Shown in pieces: positions 55,182 through 61,729 of a stretch of DNA of 64,000 bases. The notes under the pieces are model-generated. The model did not search any database and was not told the origin of the DNA. It worked only from the letters and a program-made list of their open reading frames with translations. Positions within the stretch are counted from its first letter, which is position 1. Each line of letters starts with the position of its first letter. The position numbers and the translations under genes were made by a program. Source of the stretch: WTFY01 sp965205685. GTDB taxonomy: Bacteria > Pseudomonadota > Gammaproteobacteria > UBA4575. Location: contig OZ242174.1 of NCBI GenBank assembly GCA_965205685.1, forward strand, positions 930,001 through 994,000, read 5' to 3'.

Positions 55182-55676
55182 ATGAAATCAATACAACCGG
55201 ACCGGTTTTCCGGTCTGAAACTGTCGGAGCTGAATGCCGCAGAGCGGCATTCGGTGGTGAAGCTTGCGATCCGTTCGCTGGCGATGAAGCATCGCGCAGG
55301 CCAGACCCTGGGCAGCCCGGACGAGACACGAAACTACTTGTGTCTGCGCCTGGCCGAATACCGCAACGAGGTGTTCGGTGCCCTGTTCCTGGACAACCTG
55401 TGCCGCATCCTCGCCGTCCGCGAGCTGTTCCAGGGCACGGTCAACAGTGCCTCGGTGCACCCGCGCGTGGTCGTGCAGCAGGCGATGGACGCGAATGCCG
55501 CAGCCATCGTCTTTTTTCACAACCACCCCTCCGGGGTGGCCGAACCGAGCCGCGCGGACGAGATGATCACCCGCCGCCTCAAGGAAGCGCTCGCACTCGT
55601 TGACGTGCGCGTGCTGGACCACTTCGTGGTCTCGGCGGGAGACAGCGTTTCGTTCGCAGAACGCGGCCTGCTCTGA
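55182..55676 (+). CDS. RadC-family JAB-domain protein
   Basis: 164-residue MPN/JAMM-fold protein. Metal-site motif HNHPSG (His113, His115) with VLDHFVVS downstream. RadC proteins are frequent on ICEs and islands; no repair role is proven. CAAGGAG precedes the ATG. Confidence 0.92.
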   Translation: MKSIQPDRFSGLKLSELNAAERHSVVKLAIRSLAMKHRAGQTLGSPDETRNYLCLRLAEYRNEVFGALFLDNLCRILAVRELFQGTVNSASVHPRVVVQQAMDANAAAIVFFHNHPSGVAEPSRADEMITRRLKEALALVDVRVLDHFVVSAGDSVSFAERGLL

Positions 55677-55691
55677 CGATACTTCAATCAA

Positions 55692-55721
55692 CCCGCCGGG
55701 GAGCCTCTTCTCCCCGGCGGG
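55692..55721 (+). terminator. Strong hairpin after radC
   Basis: CCCGCCGGGGAG (55692-55703) and CTCCCCGGCGGG (55710-55721) form a perfect 12-bp stem with loop CCTCTT. CTTCA and TGAAG flank it. No T run follows. Confidence 0.55.
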
Positions 55722-55762
55722 ATGAAGATGTAACCCGGTGACTAGCCTCAAAGGAGGTCATC

Positions 55763-56191
55763 ATGGACAACTTTTCAAAGGAATGTGTCGATACGTCACC
55801 TTTTGGTGATGTCATCTTCACCTACACGAGGGCCCAGGCCCTGGAGGACGGAGTGCTGATCGATGCCTCTGCCTTGGCACAGCAGGCCGGCTTTGTGCTG
55901 CCGGTGGCGATCACCGCGCAGGCCTTTGCCGATTGCGTGGCCTGGCGCGAGGCTGACAACCTGGCCCAGGTCCACCAGGACGAGACCGCCCGGCTGTGGG
56001 ATGTGCTGTTCATGGCCGCTCATGCGGCTCGCAGTTCATCCGGGTCGGGGTCGTGTACATTGTTCGAACTCTACCGGGTCCCCAAAGATGGGCATTCGGC
56101 AGATCCCGCACCGGTTCGATTGAAACTGGTGGTGGGTCCGGACGATCACGGTGGCCCGGTGGCCACCATCCTTCTTGACGGGGAGGATTAA
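55763..56191 (+). CDS. DUF6573 family protein
   Basis: 142-residue protein of the family named DUF6573, found on ICEs and plasmids (PFGDVIFTYTRAQALEDGVLID near the N-terminus). No known activity. AAAGGAGG precedes the ATG. Followed by a hairpin at 56198-56216. Confidence 0.85.
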   Translation: MDNFSKECVDTSPFGDVIFTYTRAQALEDGVLIDASALAQQAGFVLPVAITAQAFADCVAWREADNLAQVHQDETARLWDVLFMAAHAARSSSGSGSCTLFELYRVPKDGHSADPAPVRLKLVVGPDDHGGPVATILLDGED

Positions 56192-56352
56192 TTCCAAGCC
56201 GGGGCTTTGCCCCGGCGTCTTCCCAACGATTAACACACCGAAGAGTACGCTTCGCGGTTCCGGATGTTGCACTGAGCTGGCAGGTCCTGAATGAGCGAGC
56301 AGCGTCCGGCCCCGCCCGAATGAAATTACCCCGCGAGGATGGTGCAGCACGA

Positions 56353-56371
56353 AATTGTGCCCCGGGCACAC
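56353..56371. promoter_or_regulatory. 19-nt palindromic site, copy B
   Basis: AATTGTGCCCCGGGCACAC, the exact reverse complement of the site at 52110-52128. Two identical sites 4.2 kb apart in opposite orientation, each palindromic at its core, suggest a shared regulator. Confidence 0.55.
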
Positions 56372-56677
56372 GCTTATCTGCATGAAGACCCGTGCGCAAG
56401 TTCATGTTTAATGGATTTACCGAAACGCTAAGTTTCCCGCTTGATTTATTCATGCGCACGCAGGCCACCGGGATCCTGCAGGATTGATGGCGCAAGTACA
56501 ATTCTGCACACCGAGTCCCCACCAGAAGAGCCCACGTGCAGGGCAGTCCACGCCCAGAGTCCTTACATGCGGCTATGTCCCGCATCATGGTGCTCCGCAT
56601 CGGCACGTCCCGTACCCTCAGGCACCGCATCGATCTATCTACGCAGGGTTGCTTACCGCGGCGTTCATGGCCCGTAC

Positions 56678-56719
56678 GGCCCACGTCACTACCAAGCAAC
56701 GCGTGTAGTGACGTGGGCC
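56678..56719. repeat. Perfect 15-bp inverted repeat
   Basis: GGCCCACGTCACTAC (56678-56692) and GTAGTGACGTGGGCC (56705-56719) are exact reverse complements around a 12-base loop, in DNA with no gene. Too long for chance here; resembles structures found at origins of transfer or single-strand origins, though nothing ties a relaxase to it. Confidence 0.7.
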
Positions 56720-56802
56720 GCAATGCAAGAAACGGTGCGGGCAGTAGGCGGGATTCTCTCGTGACCGGCGCGTGATGCGTACCTATACTGATGGCCTCGG
56801 AT

Positions 56803-56924
56803 CGATTTAGACCGTGACCACTGCGGTATATCAGTGGGATTGAGCGCTCAGGGCCCTTTGAAGCGCACCGGCAATGACCGGGGACCCATATTCAAACCAG
56901 ACCGGGCCGAAGGTCCGTTTTTTT
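56803..56924 (+). promoter_or_regulatory. Palindromic leader module, copy 2
   Basis: Repeats the order of copy 1: CCACTGCGGTATATCAGTGG at 56818-56837, CCATATTCAA at 56886-56895, then the hairpin/T-run at 56903-56924. The bases around the palindrome also match copy 1 (CGATTT...CCGTG before, TGAG after). Confidence 0.6.
56903..56924 (+). terminator. Intrinsic terminator in leader module 2
   Basis: CGGGCC (56903-56908) pairs with GGTCCG (56912-56917) around GAA with one G-T pair, followed by seven T. Upstream of the 25-codon ORF, so it may act as an attenuator. Confidence 0.55.
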
Positions 56925-57042
56925 CGCAGGCCATAGCCTGTATCCAATGTCACGCAAGGCCGGGGACCGCAGTCCCCGCATAGCGTATTTTTCCAATTCC
57001 GCGAAGCGCTGCTTCGCATATTTCAAAGGAGGTAAACAAACC

Positions 57043-57120
57043 ATGATCCAAGTCCGCCCGACCCAGGGCATGTTGGTCTTCGCGAGACCGCCCCCCACCG
57101 GGAGCATTCGCGTTGCCTAA
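57043..57120 (+). CDS. 25-residue ORF with strong ribosome site
   Basis: MIQVRPTQGMLVFARPPPTG and five more residues, ending SIRVA. AAAGGAGGT (57025-57033) is the best Shine-Dalgarno match in the element, nine bases before the ATG. It may be a small protein or a translated leader for the integrase-like gene at 57238. Not recognised. Confidence 0.45.
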   Translation: MIQVRPTQGMLVFARPPPTGSIRVA

Positions 57121-57237
57121 GACCAGGCATATTCAGGTCTGAAGGGAGTGGTGTCCCGCGACCGGTCCGCGATTAGCGGCCCCGCAAGGCTAAGGCTTTC
57201 GGGAGGTCAGAAACACTCACCGAAAAGGAAGTACACC

Positions 57238-58104
57238 ATGAAAGAGCTGAACTACCAACTCAAGCAACTTTGCCGGCACAACCGTGACGGCAGTTACCGC
57301 ACCCAGGCCGACCGGGAGCGAATGCTGACACTGATCGCCAATCAGCTGCATGCGCTCGGCTATCGGAGGATGGTTGCCCATTCATTGAAGCCCAAGCACA
57401 TCGAAGCCCTGGTCGGGCACTGGCAGAAGATGGGTGTCTCGATCGGTGCGATCAAAAACCGCTTGAGTGCGCTTCGCTGGTGGGCCGCCAAGATCAACAA
57501 GCAGAATGTTGTGGCCCGTTCAAATGAACATTATGGCATCCCGCAGCGTTGCTTTGTGGCGGGCGAGTCCAAAGCGCGGGATCTGACGGAACAACAGCTA
57601 GACAAGGTAAAAGACGAACACGTCTGGATGAGCCTCGAGCTGCAGCGCGCCTTTGGGTTGAGGCGCGAGGAGGCAATGAAGTTCCAGCCCGGCTACGCGG
57701 ACCGGGGAGACCATATCCGGCTGAAGGCGAGCTGGACCAAGGGCGGCAAGTCACGCACGATTCCCGTTCGAACAGATGCGCAGAGAGACATCCTTGGGCG
57801 CACACGGAAACTGGTGGGCCGCGGCTCGCTGATTCCGAGCACAAGAAATTACGTCTGCCAGCTTCGCATCTATGAGCGTCACTGTGCCAATGCAGGTCTG
57901 TCTAGGATGCACGGGCTGCGCCATGCGTATGCGCAGGAGCGCTACGAGGAACTGACGGGCTGGCAGTGTCCGGTCTCGGGAGGCCCGGAAAGCAAGACCT
58001 TGACTGTGGAACAGCGGGAAGCGGACCAACAAGCCCGGATGATCATCAGCCGGGAGCTCGGTCACGAGCGCGAGCAGGTGACAACGGCCTATCTAGGGAG
58101 ATGA
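57238..58104 (+). CDS. Integrase_1-type tyrosine recombinase-like protein
   Basis: 288-residue protein. N-terminal SAM-like domain (about 1-95) and a catalytic-like domain with Arg142/143 (GLRREE), His225-x2-Arg228 (MHGLRHAY), His276 (ELGHER) and Tyr285 at the very C-terminus (TTAYLGR). All key residues are kept, so it may be active. Distinct from the tRNA-adjacent integrase; related genes are a fixed part of this ICE class. Confidence 0.85.
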   Translation: MKELNYQLKQLCRHNRDGSYRTQADRERMLTLIANQLHALGYRRMVAHSLKPKHIEALVGHWQKMGVSIGAIKNRLSALRWWAAKINKQNVVARSNEHYGIPQRCFVAGESKARDLTEQQLDKVKDEHVWMSLELQRAFGLRREEAMKFQPGYADRGDHIRLKASWTKGGKSRTIPVRTDAQRDILGRTRKLVGRGSLIPSTRNYVCQLRIYERHCANAGLSRMHGLRHAYAQERYEELTGWQCPVSGGPESKTLTVEQREADQQARMIISRELGHEREQVTTAYLGR

Positions 58105-58355
58105 TTGAATCCTGATGTTAGACCGGCTAGCTCCAGCTGGAAGCCAGGGAAGTGTCCGGCCTCGGCCTCTACGGGGACTGCTTCACATTCTCCTGCACCG
58201 GCTTCGCTGGATTCGCATCCAGGCTACCCCTTGTCCTGCTCGATGCAGGCTGCTCGAAAACCCCGCCCACTCCCGAATTGATTTTCCGTTTCAAGGACAA
58301 GCACAAGGCGTAATCATATTCCCCCTGTTCGAAAGAAGATTCTGATTACACGCAT

Positions 58356-58871
58356 TTGGATACAAGCCTACACATTCTCTGTGCCCGTTCCCGGATACTT
58401 GTTTTGATGTGTTCCGTGGTGTTGGCCTGCGTGAACTTCAGTGTGCCTCTGCAGGCTGCAGATATTCAGACCGGGCGGTATTCGCAGCAGCGTCCCGAGC
58501 CAACTCCGGCGCAGGCGGATCTGCTGTCAGCAATGATAAAGGTGCAGTTTCCCGTCCACATTCAGACAGTGGGTGCAGCGATCCCGTATCTTTTGCAGCG
58601 CAGCGGGTACCGACTCGCAGACAGTGAGCACACTGGGAATGCGATGCGCAAGCTGATGGCGTTGCCCCTGCCAGCAGTGCACCGCAATCTTGGCCCTTTG
58701 TCTGTGAGACAGGCCCTGATGAGTCTTGCCGGCCCAAAGTTCCTTCTGGTCGAGGACCCGGTTCACCGTCGCCTGGCATTTGAATTGTGCACGCGGACGA
58801 GCGACTACCCGCCAGATAGTGCCAAAGACAAGGAGTTTGAGGATGAAAGACGAGACGGCATCGAAGCCTGA
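58356..58871 (+). CDS. pilL: ICE pilus protein PilL (N-terminal type)
   Basis: 171-residue protein beginning the transfer region. Signal-like N-terminus (ILVLMCSVVLACVNFSVPLQAA), then the PilL family core (DLLSAMIKVQFPVHIQTVGAAI, YLLQRSGYRLA, ALMSLAGPKFLLVEDPVHR; compare TIGR03748). Belongs to the type IVb pilus used for mate recognition. TTG start at 58356; ATG at 58407 is an alternative. Overlaps the next gene by 29 bases. Confidence 0.8.
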   Translation: MDTSLHILCARSRILVLMCSVVLACVNFSVPLQAADIQTGRYSQQRPEPTPAQADLLSAMIKVQFPVHIQTVGAAIPYLLQRSGYRLADSEHTGNAMRKLMALPLPAVHRNLGPLSVRQALMSLAGPKFLLVEDPVHRRLAFELCTRTSDYPPDSAKDKEFEDERRDGIEA

Positions 58872-59613
58872 AGACACGCTTGTGCAATCGGGTGAGCGAG
58901 CGTCTGGCAAGTGGGTACGGTCCATGTCAACGAAAAAGACCATGCTGGCTGTCGCGGCGATCGGTATCGTGACGGTCGCTTCACTCCCGGCGGTGTTGGA
59001 TACGGTCCATGTCAACGAAAAAGACCCCGTGATTACAGAGCAGAAAGATCCTGTACCGCAGAATGCACAGGCTCAGGACGAGGAAGACGGTGACCTAGCT
59101 CGCGCCCGTCAAGTGCAACCCCAAACTGAGTCATTTGATTCGATCAAAAAGCTGGTGGCTGGCCAGTCCGCCCAGCTCAACCGCCAACTGGATATGGTCC
59201 AGGCAGAACAGGCCACCATGACGGATACTTTGGCCGGGCTGGCCGCAGTATTGAGTACGGTGCCCGAGTCGGTGTTGAAGCTGCGGGAGCGTCACGATTC
59301 GCTGGCCCAGGATCTCGAAACAATGCAGTTGCAGCTGCAGGGCATATATGCGGAAGTGCAGGAGCATCGCACCAGCGCAAGACCCGCAGACACCCCTGCC
59401 CAGTCGATGATTAGGGTTCCGTTTAATATCGAAGCCATCGACAGCTGGGATGACACCTTGTATGTTGCCGCCTCGCAACAGGGGCACTTTGCCTTTTTAC
59501 GCGAGGGGGAGAAGCGCGCCGGGTGGGAGGTCATGCAGATTGATGCCAGCCGAGGCGTGGTCACGCTGCGCGATCCTGCAGGACAGGATCACACGGTGTC
59601 GGTCACCAGATAG
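58843..59613 (+). CDS. ICE membrane protein with coiled coil
   Basis: 256-residue bitopic protein. A cytoplasmic N-terminus is followed by a membrane helix (TMLAVAAIGIVTVASLPAVL), a periplasmic coiled coil (about 105-185) and a small beta domain with DDTLYVAASQQGHFAFLREG. Located between pilL and TIGR03759, likely a transfer apparatus part. A 26-base direct repeat inside it is read in two different frames (see findings). Start ATG 58843 after GAGG. Confidence 0.75.
   Translation: MKDETASKPEDTLVQSGERASGKWVRSMSTKKTMLAVAAIGIVTVASLPAVLDTVHVNEKDPVITEQKDPVPQNAQAQDEEDGDLARARQVQPQTESFDSIKKLVAGQSAQLNRQLDMVQAEQATMTDTLAGLAAVLSTVPESVLKLRERHDSLAQDLETMQLQLQGIYAEVQEHRTSARPADTPAQSMIRVPFNIEAIDSWDDTLYVAASQQGHFAFLREGEKRAGWEVMQIDASRGVVTLRDPAGQDHTVSVTR
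58916..59026 (+). repeat. 26-base direct repeat pair inside a gene
   Basis: Identical 26-base stretches at 58916-58941 and 59001-59026, starting TACGGTCCATGTC. First copy is read as VRSMSTKKT, the second as DTVHVNEKD, a different frame. Confidence 0.85.
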
Positions 59614-59618
59614 CACGT

Positions 59619-59864
59619 ATGAACATTCCGATCGCAATGCTTTTGCTGTTTGCTGCACTGCTCCCTTCCATTCCTGCGGACGAATCTGCGCACGGCGATC
59701 GAGCTAATGCACAAACCACTGAGACGGTTCCGGCACCCCGCATCAAGCGGGACTGCACGGCAAGCAGCCAGCGGATCATTTATCGTGACCTGAGTAGTGA
59801 GCACGCAGGTGTCGAGGCAACCATGGATGCCGGTGATGGGAGGCCAGGCCGCCAGCATGAATGA
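59619..59864 (+). CDS. Small secreted ICE protein
   Basis: 81 residues with a clear signal peptide (MNIPIAMLLLFAALLPSIPA). Mature part is short, polar and has one Cys. Overlaps the following gene by eight bases. Function unknown. Confidence 0.65.
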   Translation: MNIPIAMLLLFAALLPSIPADESAHGDRANAQTTETVPAPRIKRDCTASSQRIIYRDLSSEHAGVEATMDAGDGRPGRQHE

Positions 59865-60630
59865 GTGGCTGAAACTCGCTGGCCCAGCCCTGATATTCGT
59901 GCTGGCGGTGCCGGTGCACGCGAGCGGGCTGTCGGATAGCCGGGAAAGTCGAAGCGACCTGGATGCGACCGCTATCGAGCTGCCCGAACTGACGGTGTCC
60001 GAAAAGGTGCGATCCCGGGACTGGGGACTATCGAAAGCGGAGTGGCATCGCTACCGAAGATTGATGCAGGGTATTCGTGGCAGCATCAGCCCGGCAAGCA
60101 TTTCGCCGATCGAGGTCTTAGGAATTCATGCTCGTGATCCACAAGAGCGGCGCCGCTATGCTGAGCGCTGGGCACACACCATGCATGAGGATGCTGACCG
60201 AATCCTCGCGTTTCAGCGCGCTTATGACGAGGCCATGCGTCGACTCTACCCGAATGAGCCGTTGATCGACGTCAATCGGCTGAACGAGCCCGGCGTTACT
60301 GCTGCTTCGCACAGCACCCATCGCCTGCTGTTTTTCACACGTTTGGACTGTCCGGAATGTGATGTTGTGCTGGGCAGGTTGCTATCGCGCATGGATCAAG
60401 TGGAGGGAATCGACATTTATGTCGATGGTGAGAAGGCCGGTGATGATGACGCAGTACGGGCATGGGCTGCACGTCAGTCGATCAAGGGCGCATGGGTGCG
60501 AAGCCGCCGGATCACGCTCAATTATGACGACGGGACCCTGGCTCGCCTGACCAGCGGGCAGGGCGACCCCCCCGCGCTGTTTCGTCGCGTGGGCACGCAC
60601 CTGACCCGGCTGGAAGTATCGGACCTGTAA
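59857..60630 (+). CDS. TIGR03759-family ICE protein, thioredoxin-like
   Basis: 257-residue periplasmic protein. Signal peptide (1-22), a helical region with GLSKAEWHRYRRLMQGIRG, and a C-terminal thioredoxin-like part carrying CPEC (Cys165, Cys168). Conserved in PFGI-1 class transfer regions; possibly a disulfide factor for pilus or secretion parts. Confidence 0.85.
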   Translation: MNEWLKLAGPALIFVLAVPVHASGLSDSRESRSDLDATAIELPELTVSEKVRSRDWGLSKAEWHRYRRLMQGIRGSISPASISPIEVLGIHARDPQERRRYAERWAHTMHEDADRILAFQRAYDEAMRRLYPNEPLIDVNRLNEPGVTAASHSTHRLLFFTRLDCPECDVVLGRLLSRMDQVEGIDIYVDGEKAGDDDAVRAWAARQSIKGAWVRSRRITLNYDDGTLARLTSGQGDPPALFRRVGTHLTRLEVSDL

Positions 60631-60633
60631 GCG

Positions 60634-61176
60634 GTGACGGGATGCAAAGGATGTGGCATGGGTCTGATCCTGTGCATGGGGCTTGCACTGCCTTTTGTTG
60701 CGGAAGCTGCGGCGGCGGTGCCAAGCCGGTACCGTATCGTTGGTGCAGAACAGGATATCCCGTATACCGTGCTGTATGCCGTGGCCCTTACGGAGAGCGG
60801 TCGAACCGCCAGTCTCGGAGACCCGCTACGCCCCTGGCCGTGGACCTTGAATGTCGCAGGCAAGGGGTATTATTTTGATTCGCGCAACGAGGCCTGGCAC
60901 GCCCTCACTGCACACCTTGAAGCCGGCAGGCGCTCCATCGATATCGGCCTGATGCAGGTCAACTGGCAGTACCACCGACAGCGCCTGGGTTCGCCATGGC
61001 GAGCGCTGGACCCCTGGCACAATCTGCGCACCGGCGCAGCCATCCTGAAGGACTGTTACACGAGGCTTGGCAACTGGTGGCTGGGCCTTGGTTGTTATCA
61101 CGCACCACACCATCCGCAGCGTGCGAAGCGCTACCGTAAACGCGTCCTCTCTCACTGGCAGAGGATTCTGCCATAG
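60634..61176 (+). CDS. Lytic transglycosylase of the ICE transfer system
   Basis: 180-residue SLT-fold peptidoglycan lyase. GTG start; signal-like N-terminus (residues 8-28). Catalytic Glu54 in VALTESGR, then IDIGLMQVNW (substrate groove) and LGCYHAPHH. Opens the wall for the mating channel. Four bases after the preceding gene. Confidence 0.9.
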   Translation: MTGCKGCGMGLILCMGLALPFVAEAAAAVPSRYRIVGAEQDIPYTVLYAVALTESGRTASLGDPLRPWPWTLNVAGKGYYFDSRNEAWHALTAHLEAGRRSIDIGLMQVNWQYHRQRLGSPWRALDPWHNLRTGAAILKDCYTRLGNWWLGLGCYHAPHHPQRAKRYRKRVLSHWQRILP

Positions 61177-61185
61177 GGTTTGAGG

Positions 61186-61716
61186 ATGAGGGTTCGATTT
61201 ACACGACCCGGGCCGGCGGCAATCACGATGTTGTGCCTGCTGACTGCTGGCGCCCACGCCAACCTTGTGATCTTGCACGACAGTGGCAACACGGAGCCGA
61301 TTTCAAGGTATCTTGAGGTGTTGCGTGCAGATCGACAATGGGAGCGAGAGAATTCTGGCGTAGCTCAGGCACCACCCATGCCAGGCACACCTGCCAGTCT
61401 ATTACCCATAGAATCGCCCGGTTTGAGTCCAGGTCCGGTTGTAGCCCGGACGCACTCCAGGCCCTTTATGCGGCCCTTGTTCCTGGTAGGTGTGGATCCG
61501 CGCTCCCTCCAGTGGCTCAGGCGCAATCGCAAGCGCCTGCAGAAAATCGAGGCTACCGGTTTAATAGTACAGGCGCGCACGAGTGAAGACCTCGATGCCG
61601 TTGCAGGACTTGCCAACGGCCTGGCGCTCATTCCGGCAAGCGGCAGCGATATTGCCCGGCTTGTAGGCATCAAGCACTATCCGGTGCTGATCACCTCGAA
61701 AGGCATCGGGCCTTGA
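61186..61716 (+). CDS. TIGR03765-family ICE protein
   Basis: 176-residue secreted protein of the PFL_4695 group. Signal peptide ends near AGAHA; the rest has VDPRSLQWLRRNRKRLQKIEA and a closing IKHYPVLITSKGI typical of TIGR03765. No enzyme motif. Start at ATG 61186 rather than TTG 61180. Confidence 0.85.
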   Translation: MRVRFTRPGPAAITMLCLLTAGAHANLVILHDSGNTEPISRYLEVLRADRQWERENSGVAQAPPMPGTPASLLPIESPGLSPGPVVARTHSRPFMRPLFLVGVDPRSLQWLRRNRKRLQKIEATGLIVQARTSEDLDAVAGLANGLALIPASGSDIARLVGIKHYPVLITSKGIGP

Positions 61717-61729
61717 GCCGGACCCTGCC

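Larger units (their letters stand above)
56192..57042. other. 850-base non-coding, hairpin-rich region of the ICE
   Basis: No supported gene. Contains a hairpin (GCCGGGGC/GCCCCGGC, 56198-56216), the 19-nt site copy B (56353-56371), a perfect 15-bp inverted repeat (56678-56719), leader module copy 2 (56803-56924), then further stems at 56961-56978 and 57001-57017. A minus-strand open frame (56010-56723) overlaps DUF6573 and is not protein-like. A good place for a promoter hub or transfer origin. Confidence 0.55.

Noticed and set aside
56010..56723. 237-codon minus-strand open frame in the ICE gap
   Set aside because: It overlaps the DUF6573 gene antisense, has no ribosome site, and its composition (many Arg, Pro, Cys, no fold pattern) looks like a shadow frame in GC-rich DNA. 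The 15-bp inverted repeat also lies at its start.
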